Source: Vibrio sp. JC009
GTDB taxonomy: Bacteria; Pseudomonadota; Gammaproteobacteria; Enterobacterales; Vibrionaceae
Length of the DNA: 64,000 nucleotides
Assembly: GCF_029016485.1 (NCBI RefSeq)
Contig: NZ_CP092106.1
Coordinates: forward strand, 1,922,001 to 1,986,000
Direction: 5' to 3'
Below are positions 48,337 through 57,832 of this stretch, in pieces; position 1 is the stretch's first letter, and each line of letters opens with the position of its first letter. Both the position numbers and the translations under genes were made by a program. Below the pieces are notes generated by a model, which was not told where the DNA came from, searched no databases, and saw only the letters and a program-made list of their open reading frames with translations.

Positions 48337-49502
48337 AATATTTAATGATTATTTTAAAGTCTGTTTTTATACTTCTCTTACTATTCATATTTTTCTATGT
48401 TGGGCACTATATCTATGTGGGATATCCCAGCGAATTTATGTTACGCGTTTCGAAGGGCCCACAACTCTTAACTAGACTAAATGCACTCGCGGAACAAGGT
48501 GTCCCTGTAAATCCTGATCCTTATGCGTCCAGCACATACAAACCAGGTGATCCTCTATTTGAGCCAGTATTAGCTATTCAGCAAGGACGAAGCTACGATG
48601 CCAGAAAACCATTAGAAAAGTTGGTCAACGAAGGCAATGTTGATGCCATGTACTGGCTTGCAGAGATAACTTACGCCTTAAGTGTTAATACCAGCCGTAC
48701 TGGTGCAGAGCTCTTTGTTCAGGCGGCTGAACTTGGTAACCCCTATGCAGCATTAAGACTAGATGAAGATAACTATGAATGTCAGTTAATGATGGGGCTA
48801 TATTGTGACAAAAAATGGGGTGAACTTGGCAGAAAGATCTTAAAAGAACGTGCAGACAATGGCGATATGAAAGCCGCTTTTGCTCTTATACCTCACTTTT
48901 GGTACGCGACTGAGGAAGATCATAAAAAACTTGAGCATATAGCAATTGAAGCAATAAAACAAAATTACTATGCACCACTAGTAAAATTAATAGATTCATA
49001 CCATGGGTTGAATGAAGAAGATTTACTTTTTTATAATCTTGCACCGAATTATGAATCACAAAAATATCTACTTAGAAAAATGATATTAATTGCAGTCAAC
49101 AATAACTATCTTCCTTCATTAAATACTATTCGTTTTGATCCAAAATTTGAAACCACTTTAAAACATAAAATTACCCAACGTTATTTACCCATAATTGGCA
49201 ACTCCTTAACCGGAACAATGGCTATTAAAGAAATTTTTCTTAAAGATTCTGACTATGATAGAAAAAACGTAATTGAGGGAGCTGCATGGTCTATTGTCGC
49301 TGACCATTATGAAAATAACAGTAAGTTTAATCCACCCGGAAACCTGAGAATTTATCGATATGTATTAACAAGCGAGATAAACAAACCAGATCTAACAGAG
49401 TCAGAGATTGAGGAGGCGAAATTATTAGCAGAGGAGTATTTGAAAATATCTAAACCAACTATTTATATCGATGAAATTGAGCCTCGTCGAGGCGGATTTT
49501 GA
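48333..49502 (+). CDS. Putative immunity protein 1 (membrane-anchored, Sel1-like repeats)
   Basis: A 389-residue protein with one N-terminal membrane helix (residues about 4-26) and a periplasmic helical-repeat body; segments such as GNVDAMYWLAEITYAL and GNPYAALRL resemble Sel1 repeats. ATG 48333 overlaps the effector stop (ATGA), suggesting tight coupling; an in-frame ATG lies at 48321. Position directly after the effector and the duplicate at 50555 support an immunity role in the periplasm. The last 80 or so residues are nearly identical to immunity protein 2. Confidence 0.75.
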   Translation: MKYLMIILKSVFILLLLFIFFYVGHYIYVGYPSEFMLRVSKGPQLLTRLNALAEQGVPVNPDPYASSTYKPGDPLFEPVLAIQQGRSYDARKPLEKLVNEGNVDAMYWLAEITYALSVNTSRTGAELFVQAAELGNPYAALRLDEDNYECQLMMGLYCDKKWGELGRKILKERADNGDMKAAFALIPHFWYATEEDHKKLEHIAIEAIKQNYYAPLVKLIDSYHGLNEEDLLFYNLAPNYESQKYLLRKMILIAVNNNYLPSLNTIRFDPKFETTLKHKITQRYLPIIGNSLTGTMAIKEIFLKDSDYDRKNVIEGAAWSIVADHYENNSKFNPPGNLRIYRYVLTSEINKPDLTESEIEEAKLLAEEYLKISKPTIYIDEIEPRRGGF

Positions 49503-49514
49503 TGCTCACAAGAA

Positions 49515-49620
49515 GTAGATAGGGTTGTTCCGGAGTAAAAACTGTTTTCTATGGAAGGAAAATCAGAGCCTACAGGGAGGTACTCGCGACAGTTTTACGC
49601 AGGAATGAGCCTATATCTGC
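49515..49620. repeat. Dispersed inverted-repeat element between the two toxin-immunity modules
   Basis: A diverged copy of the 100-bp element (left end ATAGGGTTGTTCCGGAGTAAAA, right end TTTTACGCAGGAATGAGCCTAT written in parts: TTTTACGCAGGAATG, AGCCTAT). It is followed by the same tail as the array units (GGCTAAATTAAGG, CCTGTCCTCATAAGCC). The duplicated effector fragment starts at the GCC that ends this tail. Confidence 0.8.
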
Positions 49621-49661
49621 CTCGACCCACAGAGGCTAAATTAAGGAGCCTGTCCTCATAA

Positions 49662-50558
49662 GCCTTTGGTTTAGACCCATTGAATGTGGACCGATTTCTG
49701 GAGTGTGCATTAGGCGTATTGAAAGAATCTGGCTTTCGCTATGTCAGCTTCTTTGGTGAATTGGATGAAAACGGCCGAAACAGAAGCTTTGAAGAACTGA
49801 ATATGTGCATGACGATTGCTATGGCTCTGGGGATTACCGTAACTGATGTACTGCTACTGCCTGCTGTAGCGTACGGTGAATATAAAACAGAGGCGTTGCA
49901 GGAGGAGTATGCTCCCATGATTGCCGAACATATCTTGGAAAACAAACAAGATAAGCAGAGGAAATGGGTAAGAAAGCTTCCCCCAGAGACACTGGCGAAA
50001 CTGTTCTTATGTCTGACTAATATAGTTGAAGCGCCATGGTTTCGAGAGGATATCATAGATAAAGAAAAACGTTTGGGTAATGAGATAATTAAGGCCGAAG
50101 CATTAGTAACAATAATGAAATGGATAACACCGATTTCTGGAAATAGGAAAGACACCGAACACAGGTGTAGCCAGTTTGAAAAAGCACTGATTCTTATGGG
50201 TGGAAATCAGGAAACCTGTAAGAGTTATTATGTGAAATGGCAACGTTTCACTGAAAGTTGGGAGCATATAACCAGTTTTATCTTGAACTTGGCAATAATA
50301 GATGACAACCCAAATTATAACCGAAAAAGAAACAAAGTCTTCCGCAACTTTAACGATACTTCGAAGACTCTTTGCCAAAGAATTAAAGGCTATAAGTTTA
50401 TCAATTATAAAAATAAAAAGGAGTACATTGCTTATCAGGTAACTAACCCTACGGATAACTTAAATATAATCGAATATAGAAACAACGTAAAAAAACTCAT
50501 AGAAACCAAGAGCACAAACAACAATAACTTTGTAGAAATTAAATGGGAAATACAATGA
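49662..50558 (+). pseudogene. Orphan effector C-terminal module (no native start)
   Basis: A second copy of effector residues about 938-1236. Homology begins at GCC 49662, directly after an in-frame TAA, and no ATG or ribosome site leads it; the first usable codon is TTG 49680. The frame then stays open for 292 residues, nearly identical to the parent for about 75 residues and more diverged after (one residue shorter). It overlaps immunity gene 2 by the same ATGA. It could be silent cassette DNA for exchanging the effector tip, or could be translated from an internal start. Confidence 0.8.
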
Positions 50559-51724
50559 AATATTTAACTGTAATTTCAAAATGCATGTTAGTTATTATTG
50601 TTCTAGCAGCTCTATCGCTTTTTGGATATAACCTCTACTTAAAATATCCCAGCGGTTTTGAGTTACGAACTTCTAAGGGACCTCAATTATTGACTAAACT
50701 AAATGCACTCGCTGAAAAAGGTGTCCTTATAAATCCTGATCCTTATGCATCCAGCACATACAAACCCGGAGATCCCCTGTTTGAACCTGTATTAGCTATC
50801 CAACAAGGGAGAAGCTACGATGCCAGAAAGCCACTAGAAAAGTTGGTCAGTGAAGGCGATACTGATGCAATGTACTGGCTGGCAGAGATAACTTACGCCT
50901 TAAGTGTTAATAGCAGTCGCACAGGTGCAGAGCTTTTTATTAAGGCCGCTGAGCTTGGTAACCCATATGCAGCCTTAAGGCTGGATGAAGATAACTATGA
51001 ATGCCAGTTAATGATGGGGCTGTACTGCGATAAGAAATGGGGAGAACTTGGCCGAAAAATCCTAAAAGAACGTGCTGATGAGGGTGATATAAAAGCAGCT
51101 TTTGCTCTTATTCCTCACAGATGGGAGGCAACAGAAGAGGAGCATAAAAAGCTTGAAAATATTGCATTTGAAGCAATAAAGCAGAATTACTATGTACCAT
51201 TAGTTAAATTAATAGATTCATACCATGGGTTGAATGAAGAAGATTTACTATTTTACAAACTTGACCCGAATTTTGAATCACAAAAAGAACTACTCAGAAA
51301 AATGATACTAATTGCTGTCAACAATAATTATCTTCCTTCACTAAATACAGTCCGCTTAGACCCAAAACTTGACACTGGTGTCAAAAACAAAATAACAAAA
51401 AGGTATTTACCTATACTCGGTAATTCTTTAGCTGGAACATCAGCTATTATTGAACTATTTCTCACAGAGTCTGACTATGATAGAAAAAACGTAATTGAGG
51501 GAGCAGCATGGTCTATTGTCGCTGACCATTATGAAAATAACAGTAAGTTTAATCCACCCGGAAACCTGAGAATTTATCGATATGTATTAACAAACGAGAT
51601 AAACAGACCAGATCTAACAGAGTCAGAGGTTGAGGAGGCGAAATTATTAGCAGGGGAGTATTTGAAAATATCTAAACCAACTATTTATATCGATGAGATT
51701 GAACCTCGCCGAGGCGGATTTTGA
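50555..51724 (+). CDS. Putative immunity protein 2 (paralogue of immunity protein 1)
   Basis: A 389-residue paralogue with the same layout: N-terminal membrane helix, then Sel1-like helical repeats. The start and transmembrane region have diverged most, a central block matches closely, and the final 80 or so residues are almost identical to protein 1. ATG 50555 overlaps the stop of the orphan module. It presumably matches the variant toxin tip encoded just ahead of it; expression would need a promoter or readthrough, since the module lacks an obvious start. Confidence 0.75.
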   Translation: MKYLTVISKCMLVIIVLAALSLFGYNLYLKYPSGFELRTSKGPQLLTKLNALAEKGVLINPDPYASSTYKPGDPLFEPVLAIQQGRSYDARKPLEKLVSEGDTDAMYWLAEITYALSVNSSRTGAELFIKAAELGNPYAALRLDEDNYECQLMMGLYCDKKWGELGRKILKERADEGDIKAAFALIPHRWEATEEEHKKLENIAFEAIKQNYYVPLVKLIDSYHGLNEEDLLFYKLDPNFESQKELLRKMILIAVNNNYLPSLNTVRLDPKLDTGVKNKITKRYLPILGNSLAGTSAIIELFLTESDYDRKNVIEGAAWSIVADHYENNSKFNPPGNLRIYRYVLTNEINRPDLTESEVEEAKLLAGEYLKISKPTIYIDEIEPRRGGF

Positions 51725-51726
51725 TA

Positions 51727-52309
51727 CTCACAAGAATGCCCCTGTCTGCTTCGACTCACAAAGACTAAATTAAGGTACCTGTCCTCATAAGCCAAACAGA
51801 AGCTGGTAGGGTTGTTCCGGAGTAAAACCTATTTTTCAGGGAAGAAAAATTGGAGCCTACATGGACGTACTCGCGGCGATTTTACGCAGGAATGACCCTA
51901 CTTGCTTCGACCCACAAAGGCTAAATTATGGTGCCTGTCCTCATAAGCCAAACAGAAGCTGGTAGGGTTGTTCCGGAGTAAAACCTATTTTTCAGGGAAG
52001 AAAAATTGGAGCCTACATGGACGTACTCGCGGCGGTTTTACGCAGGAATGACCCTACCTGCTTCGCCCCTCAAGGCTAAATTAAGGTGCCTGTCCCCATA
52101 AGCCGAACAGAAGCTGGTAGGGTTGTTCCGGAGTAAAACCTATTTTTCAGGGAAGAAAAATTGGAGCCTACATGGACGTACTCGCGGCGGTTTTACGCAG
52201 GAATGCCCCTACCTGCTTCGCCCCTCAAAGGCTAAATTAAGGTGCCTGTCCCCATAAGCCAAACAGAAGCTGGTAGGGTTGTTCCAATTAAGGCGCCTGT
52301 CCTCATAAA
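51727..52309. repeat. Tandem array of about 155-bp repeat units
   Basis: Three full units begin at 51791, 51947 and 52102 (GCCAAACAGAAGCTGG or a one-base variant), with periods of 156, 155 and 156 bp. A right-end fragment precedes them (51727-51790), and a truncated unit follows (52258-52309). Each full unit holds the element bounded by GTAGGGTTGTTCC and GGAATGACCCTAC (or close variants) plus a tail ending CCTGTCCTCATAAGCC. Units are almost identical, so amplification is recent. No ORF is convincing. Confidence 0.9.
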
Positions 52310-52331
52310 GAAAAAAGTAACAGGCATAAAA

Positions 52332-52356
52332 AAACCGGCCATTTTCAGGCCGGTTT
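52332..52356 (-). terminator. Rho-independent terminator after torA
   Basis: AAACCGGCC and GGCCGGTTT form a 9-bp stem; the minus strand continues TTTT. It lies 22 nt past the torA stop. Confidence 0.88.
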
Positions 52357-52377
52357 CGATTTCAGTGTTTCAGGCGA

Positions 52378-54843
52378 TTAGCCTTCCACGATCATAGGAC
52401 CACCGAATGCCGTAACAGGCGGTACCTTGCCAGTGAACTTCTCAATACTAACAAGACAAGTGTTAGCAGAAGTTGCCTGAGCCAGCTCAGAAGATGGGAT
52501 ATCCTGAGTCAGTGTGTTTGGATCGCCGTAAGTATCCAGAGCACCTTCTTTCTCGTTCAGAGGACCGTACCATGCACCCTCTTCGATACGTACAACGCCA
52601 GGAGCGTATGAATCAGTAACCACTGCACCAGCAAGAAGCTGACCACGGTCATTGAATACACGTACGATATCGCCGTCTTTGATACCTTTCGCTTTAGCAT
52701 CAGTCGGGTTGATGTATACAGGCTCACGACCTTGTACAGCGTAAGTTGCACGGAACTCTTCAGATTCACACATCTGAGAGTGCAGACGCTTGTCAGGGTG
52801 GCAGGACTGAAGCCATAGTGGGTGCTTGTCAGAACCTGGGCCGCCGTGTGAACGCTCAGATTTTTCAAACCACATTGGGTGTTCCTGGCAGTGCTCGTAA
52901 CCGTACTTACCAATCTTACGGCTAGAGATTTCAATAAAGCCAGAAGGTGTACCCAGTGCATCTGTTTCAGGATCTTCACGGAATGCTGCGTGGCGAACCC
53001 AAGGCTTACCTTTACCAGCGTCGAAGTAACCTTTTTCCCAGAACTCTTCGAACGAAGGCATATCAAACTTACCTTTGTTCTTCTTAGCACATTCTGCGTA
53101 CAGGTGCTTAACCCAGCCCATCTCGTCCATACCACGAGTGTACTCTTTATCACGACCGAAACGCTTAGTCAGGTCAGTCATGATGTCAAAGTCAGAACGT
53201 GATTCAAACAGAGGATCCACCAGCTTGTGCATTGCGATCATGCCACGCTTCGAGTAAGAACCGTAACCGTCGATGTCGTTACGCTCCCACTGAGTACATG
53301 CAGGAAGAACGATATCAGAGAAACGACAGCTCGCCGTCCATGCAAAATCGATAGTCACAACAGTCTGAAGATTCTTAAACGCCTTCTTCATCTTGTTGCG
53401 ATCCTGATGGTGGTGCCATGGGTTACAACCAGAGATAACCATCATCTTGTAACCAGGCAGGTTAACCTTGTTACCGTTGTAGTTAATCTCTTTGCCAGGC
53501 TCAAGCAGACAGTCAACCCAACGAGCAACAGGGATTACCTTGCTGTGACCGTTAAAGTCACCGTTGTCCCACTTAGGCTTAGTACCCTGATCAGGGTTAC
53601 GAGGGAACGAACCCGGGCTTGCAAAACCAGTTGAAGGAACACCAACTGAGCTGTAGTGGTGAGCGTAAGAAACACCACCGCCCGGCAGACCTACCTGACC
53701 GATCATTGCTGCAAGTACAGCACCCATCCAGTATGGCTGCTCACCGTGCTCCTGACGCTGGATACACCAGCCGAACAGTAGCTGAGTACGGCCGTTAACA
53801 AGCATACGTGCAAATTCACGGATCTTGTCAGCACTGATGCCACAGATTTCTGCAGCCCACTCAGGCGTCTTCTCAATCTTATCTTTAGTTTCACCGTTAA
53901 CGTAAGCGATGAACTCTTCAAAACCAAGACAGTAAGTGTCTACGAAATCTGCATCGTAGATCTCTTCTTTGTATAGCGTGTGCGCAACCGCAAGCATCAT
54001 CGCAACGTCAGTTTGCGGGTTGATGTACATGTGGTCGTTTTTCAGGAAGCGCTGAGTCTTGTTCTTAACAGGGTCAACAGAAACAACGTTGATTTCACCC
54101 TTAGCAACCTTCTCTTTCAGCTGGTCAAGATACTCATAAGACTCGTGAGTTTCAGTTGCCCAACCAACCTGAAGGTTTTTAACCGGGTCGTTTGCCCAAA
54201 GCACAATGTTCTTACTGTTGCTCAGGATTTCAGACCATGAAGTACCCTGTGCGTAAACTTCGGTAGAACCAAGAACGTAAGGCAGGATATGCTGACCAGC
54301 ACCTGTTGAGTAGTCACCTACTTTCTTGATGAAGTTACCGTGCATCGCAACAGCACGCTGCATGTGGTTACCGGCAGAGTGAACCTGACCAGTCTGACGC
54401 CAGCCAGTCTGACCTGCGTGCAGAGCCCATGGACCGTACTCTTTCTGAACACGTTCTAGTTCGTTGTAGAACAGATCAAGTGCTTCGTCCCAGCTTACGC
54501 GAACAAAACGGTTGTTACCGCGAGTGTCCGCAGCGTACTTGTGCTTTTTCTTCCAGTCCAGACGAACCATCGGATAACGAACACGAGACGGGCTGTAAAG
54601 AATGCCCTTGATACCGTTAAGCATGTCTGTAGGGTATTTATCCAGCTCAAGCGGTTTGATCTCGTTTACTTTACCGTTCACTACCTGAGCGCGGAATGCA
54701 CCCCAGTGTGAACCAGAGGTTTTCCAAGCACCTTTTGCATCAGCTGCGTTAGCAGAGGCAGATACAAGCAAACTTGGACCAATTACAGTCGCAGCTGAAG
54801 TAGCTGCGGCGCCTTTAATAAAGCTTCTGCGTGTAATTGTCAT
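52378..54843 (-). CDS. torA: Trimethylamine-N-oxide reductase, catalytic subunit
   Basis: Reduces TMAO to trimethylamine in the periplasm as terminal electron acceptor. The 821-residue molybdenum enzyme has a twin-arginine signal (TRRSFIKG at residues 4-11) with a cleavage region around SASANA, no N-terminal iron-sulfur cysteine motif, and the DMSO-reductase-type fold expected of TorA. It receives electrons from TorC, encoded 18 nt upstream. The chaperone gene torD is not adjacent, at least not in this window. Confidence 0.95.
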   Translation of the reverse strand: MTITRRSFIKGAAATSAATVIGPSLLVSASANAADAKGAWKTSGSHWGAFRAQVVNGKVNEIKPLELDKYPTDMLNGIKGILYSPSRVRYPMVRLDWKKKHKYAADTRGNNRFVRVSWDEALDLFYNELERVQKEYGPWALHAGQTGWRQTGQVHSAGNHMQRAVAMHGNFIKKVGDYSTGAGQHILPYVLGSTEVYAQGTSWSEILSNSKNIVLWANDPVKNLQVGWATETHESYEYLDQLKEKVAKGEINVVSVDPVKNKTQRFLKNDHMYINPQTDVAMMLAVAHTLYKEEIYDADFVDTYCLGFEEFIAYVNGETKDKIEKTPEWAAEICGISADKIREFARMLVNGRTQLLFGWCIQRQEHGEQPYWMGAVLAAMIGQVGLPGGGVSYAHHYSSVGVPSTGFASPGSFPRNPDQGTKPKWDNGDFNGHSKVIPVARWVDCLLEPGKEINYNGNKVNLPGYKMMVISGCNPWHHHQDRNKMKKAFKNLQTVVTIDFAWTASCRFSDIVLPACTQWERNDIDGYGSYSKRGMIAMHKLVDPLFESRSDFDIMTDLTKRFGRDKEYTRGMDEMGWVKHLYAECAKKNKGKFDMPSFEEFWEKGYFDAGKGKPWVRHAAFREDPETDALGTPSGFIEISSRKIGKYGYEHCQEHPMWFEKSERSHGGPGSDKHPLWLQSCHPDKRLHSQMCESEEFRATYAVQGREPVYINPTDAKAKGIKDGDIVRVFNDRGQLLAGAVVTDSYAPGVVRIEEGAWYGPLNEKEGALDTYGDPNTLTQDIPSSELAQATSANTCLVSIEKFTGKVPPVTAFGGPMIVEG

Positions 54844-54861
54844 TGTTTTACTCCTTTAAGC

Positions 54862-56046
54862 TTAATGGCTATTTTCAGCAAAATCTGAAGAATGTTTTTG
54901 TAAGTACTTCAATATCAATGCTTCTGTATCTGCATCGAAGTTTACAAATGCCAGCATGCCATCGAACATACCCGGCCATGTATTCGCGTCAAAGTGAGCT
55001 TCTTCCGGCTCTGTATGACACGTAGAACAATTCGTTTTATAAGCCTGCTCAGCCTGCTCCCAGATAGGGTCAATACCGTTGATCAGGCCTTCTTTCTTCA
55101 CCCATACCTTAGCGGTCACTCGCTGCCATGGCAGGCCAGTCAAATCATCAACCTTCTTCTCAAATTTCTTGATGATCTGCTTGTTCTTCGCCGCCTTCTT
55201 AGTCAGAGAAGCAACACCGATATTCAGACCAAACTCTTCCTGAATCACACGGGCAAAACCACGGGCCTTACGCCAGCCGCTCAGTTCAATCTGAACTGCG
55301 TCACCTTCTTCAGCCAAAACTTTCATGCCTGAAGCTGGTTTCAGAGTACCTGCTTCAATCGTCATTGCTGCGTCTTCAAATAGTGGAAGGTGGCGGATTG
55401 ATACCACTTCTTTGCCGGTGGTGAACTCTGCCTTTTTAGACAGCGCTTCCAGCGTACCCATCATATCGCCTGCACTGTTGTAGTCTTCCGGTAGTTTGTG
55501 CGCGATACCTTTGTGACAGTCAACACAGCTCTGATCTTTCTCTGCCGCAGGTTTCATCTGCTGAACAGCAGCTTGAGACATTGTGTCCCAGTTCATTGAG
55601 TCATAGTTGTGGCAGTTCTTACACTCAAGCGAGCCGTTTGCAGAGAAGCGGTCCCACTCATGCTGAGCCAGTTCGCCACGGCGCTCTTCAAACTTTCCAG
55701 GTTCGTCATAGCCGCCAAATACCATGGCGAATACTTCTTTCGAAGCCTGCATCTTACGAGCCATTTTGTCCGTCCAGTTGTGCGGTACGTGACAGTCAGG
55801 ACAAGTTGCACGAACACCTGAGCTGTTAGACCAGTGAATCGTCTCCTGAAGCTCTTTATAAACGTTATCTTCCATAACGTGACAGCTGATACAGAACTCT
55901 TCTGTATTGGTTGCCTCAAGAGCAGTATTAAAGCCACCCCAGAAGATAATGCCGGCGATAAAACCACCCAGTGTAAGCACACCAAGGCTGATATGCGCAG
56001 CCGGACGGTTCATGGTTTTCCAGATATTTTTGATAGTGGAGGTCAT
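54862..56046 (-). CDS. torC: Pentahaem c-type cytochrome TorC
   Basis: A 394-residue membrane-anchored cytochrome that carries electrons from menaquinol to TorA. One N-terminal membrane helix (about residues 16-38) is followed by five CxxCH haem sites: CISCH, CPDCH, CKNCH, CVDCH and, in the C-terminal domain, CSTCH. This NapC/NirT-plus-monohaem layout is that of TorC. It lies 38 nt after torE. Confidence 0.95.
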   Translation of the reverse strand: MTSTIKNIWKTMNRPAAHISLGVLTLGGFIAGIIFWGGFNTALEATNTEEFCISCHVMEDNVYKELQETIHWSNSSGVRATCPDCHVPHNWTDKMARKMQASKEVFAMVFGGYDEPGKFEERRGELAQHEWDRFSANGSLECKNCHNYDSMNWDTMSQAAVQQMKPAAEKDQSCVDCHKGIAHKLPEDYNSAGDMMGTLEALSKKAEFTTGKEVVSIRHLPLFEDAAMTIEAGTLKPASGMKVLAEEGDAVQIELSGWRKARGFARVIQEEFGLNIGVASLTKKAAKNKQIIKKFEKKVDDLTGLPWQRVTAKVWVKKEGLINGIDPIWEQAEQAYKTNCSTCHTEPEEAHFDANTWPGMFDGMLAFVNFDADTEALILKYLQKHSSDFAENSH

Positions 56047-56084
56047 TTCTGTTTCTCTAAAAACTGTTTACAAAAAGGATTAAA

Positions 56085-56261
56085 TTAACCGTGGGTACCC
56101 GGAGGTCCCATAAACAGAACCTGCATCATCCAGACGATGAATCCATATCCACCAACAAGCGCCACACTCAGTACCGGAAACAGCAGCACTGTAATGATGA
56201 GAAACGATTTCCATTCTAACGAGCGTGTTCCTTCACTATCAGCTGCGTTAACATTTTTCAT
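56085..56261 (-). CDS. torE: TorE, small membrane protein of the TMAO reductase operon
   Basis: A 58-residue protein with one or two hydrophobic segments (about residues 19-55, rich in Leu, Val, Ile and Gly) and a soluble N-terminus (MKNVNAADSEG). It matches the TorE/NapE family in size and in position ahead of torC, as in Shewanella and Vibrio torECA(D). A GGTAAG-like site precedes the ATG. Its function is not known; NapE-like proteins are thought to act in electron transfer or assembly. Confidence 0.88.
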   Translation of the reverse strand: MKNVNAADSEGTRSLEWKSFLIITVLLFPVLSVALVGGYGFIVWMMQVLFMGPPGTHG

Positions 56262-56459
56262 ACATACTTACCTTGATTCGATATTATCGGCCCAGAAACT
56301 GATCCCCGAACCTAATCTACATTTCTATTACTGGATGAAATTTTAGACCACAGAAAGTGTGTGGTTCAATGTAAAAAGCGCCTTAACGTGCCACTAGATA
56401 AGGAATCTTTGATATCAAACGGAGATGTGTTTTATTAAGTTTTTATATGAAGAAATGTG

Positions 56460-56495
56460 TCATTTTATTAATATTCTGTAATATTAATAAAATGA
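56460..56495. repeat. Perfect AT-rich palindrome in the torE/fetB intergenic region
   Basis: TCATTTTATTAATATT (56460-56475) and its exact complement (56480-56495) flank a 4-nt CTGT spacer. Sixteen paired bases with no mismatch is far from chance in this AT-rich tract. It sits about 200 bp ahead of both divergent genes, so it could be an operator or a cruciform. The rest of 56262-56678 shows only a TATAAT (56641-56646) likely serving fetB. Confidence 0.75.
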
Positions 56496-56678
56496 TCGAT
56501 ATGTTAGTTATGTGTTATCCATAAACGTATTTCACAAGATAAAATGCTCTTCAACCCGGCTCGATTTGGTGAAAAAAAGTACATATCACCATCAAGAGTG
56601 TTAACTGTATGTTGTGCTTATTATGACGTTTTCCTTCGGCTATAATGGAGCCTGAATCAATTTGGACGATAACCATCA

Positions 56679-57470
56679 ATGCAATCAGCAATCGATATTT
56701 CCTGGCTAAACCTTGGACTGTTTTCCCTGACACTCCTTATCCCATTTGCGATTAACTCCTACTATCGCTTAGAAATGACAAAGGAGTTCGCTGTCAGCCT
56801 TTCTCGCATGGCTGTTCAGTTATCTCTGGTAGGACTCTACCTGGAAGTTGTTTTTTCACTCAACAATGCCGCCCTGAATATATTCTGGATAGCGGTGATG
56901 ACCATGGTAGGCAGCAGCGCCATCATAGGAAAAACCAATCTTCCCAAAAAAGCGCTTTTTGTCCCTGTGACCGCAGGACTATTCGTTGGACTGGCTCCCC
57001 TGCTTCTGATTCTGTTTTCTGCCGTCATTAAACCCAGCCCGGTATACAACGCACAATATCTGATCCCCGTTGCAGGCATGCTGCTTGGCAACAGCCTTAG
57101 CGGTAACATTGTCGCGCTGCAAAACCTGTTCAGTGCCTTTAACGAACGACGCAGCGAATACGAAGCTGCGCTTTCTCTTGGTGCCAGCCCTCAATACGCC
57201 TGCACAAGCTTTGTCAGAGACGCAATCAAAAAGTCACTGGCCCCAATTATGGCTTCTATGGCAACCACAGGCATTGTTACTCTGCCGGGAATGATGACAG
57301 GTCAGATCCTTGGCGGAGCATCGCCTATGGTTGCCATCAAGTATCAGATGGTCATTCTGATCGCCATCTTTGTCATGATGAGCATTTCTGTGGCGGTATC
57401 TCTGCAACTGTCGCTAAAACGTGCAATAACAAAGGAAGGCAAAATAGTCGTCAACTTTCTGGAAAAATAG
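56679..57470 (+). CDS. fetB: FetB/YbbM family ABC transporter permease
   Basis: A 263-residue membrane protein of the UPF0014/FetB family with about seven hydrophobic segments and the conserved LIPVAGMLLGNSLSGN and TGIVTLPGMMTGQILGG elements. In E. coli FetAB exports iron and helps resist peroxide. The ATPase gene fetA normally sits ahead of fetB but is absent here, so the partner must be elsewhere, or this protein acts differently. Confidence 0.88.
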   Translation: MQSAIDISWLNLGLFSLTLLIPFAINSYYRLEMTKEFAVSLSRMAVQLSLVGLYLEVVFSLNNAALNIFWIAVMTMVGSSAIIGKTNLPKKALFVPVTAGLFVGLAPLLLILFSAVIKPSPVYNAQYLIPVAGMLLGNSLSGNIVALQNLFSAFNERRSEYEAALSLGASPQYACTSFVRDAIKKSLAPIMASMATTGIVTLPGMMTGQILGGASPMVAIKYQMVILIAIFVMMSISVAVSLQLSLKRAITKEGKIVVNFLEK

Positions 57471-57832
57471 CTTGCAACCGCTGAGTAGCCCAGTTTTAGA
57501 AGGGTTTCACACATTTATCCACAGTTATTGTGGAAAACTTTTTATCAGAGACAAAGAAACAACATCTTTTTTTCACCAATCTGCAATAGTCGGCATGCTA
57601 AGTTCCCCATGGTTCAGGGACAGAGCCCTGTTATCAGGTTCCTTAACTAAGTACGGTGGATAAAGAGATGATAACCACAAACGGATATGAAGTGCCGGCG
57701 AAAACACGTCATATAGTAGCCAAAGCTGGCGAAGAAAATCGTGACTGGCTGATTGAGCAACCGACAGAGCTGTGTGATAAAGAAAGCCCCGGTTTTCAGG
57801 CCGGGGCTTTTGCAACACTTGGTATAGAGCGC
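57471..57832. other. Intergenic region fetB/focA with one DnaA-box match
   Basis: About 360 bp. It contains TTATCCACA (57515-57523), an exact DnaA-box consensus, and the focA terminator at 57783-57810. An ORF from ATG 57668 has no stop before the terminator and continues into focA antisense, so I do not call it. A short RNA ending at the terminator is possible but unsupported. Confidence 0.45.
57783..57811 (-). terminator. Rho-independent terminator after focA
   Basis: AAAGCCCCGG and CCGGGGCTTT form a 10-bp stem with an 8-nt loop; the minus strand continues CTTTATC, and the plus strand TTTG. It lies 22 nt past the focA stop. Confidence 0.85.

Noticed and set aside
51727-52309. Possible CRISPR array or integron attC (VCR) cassette array
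   Set aside because: The units are about 155 bp and almost identical throughout, with no short repeats separated by unique spacers, no cas genes, no integrase, and none of the attC core sites.
41950-52310. Prophage or integrative element
   Set aside because: No integrase, phage structural genes beyond the VgrG spike, or attachment-site repeats were seen; the content fits an orphan VgrG island.
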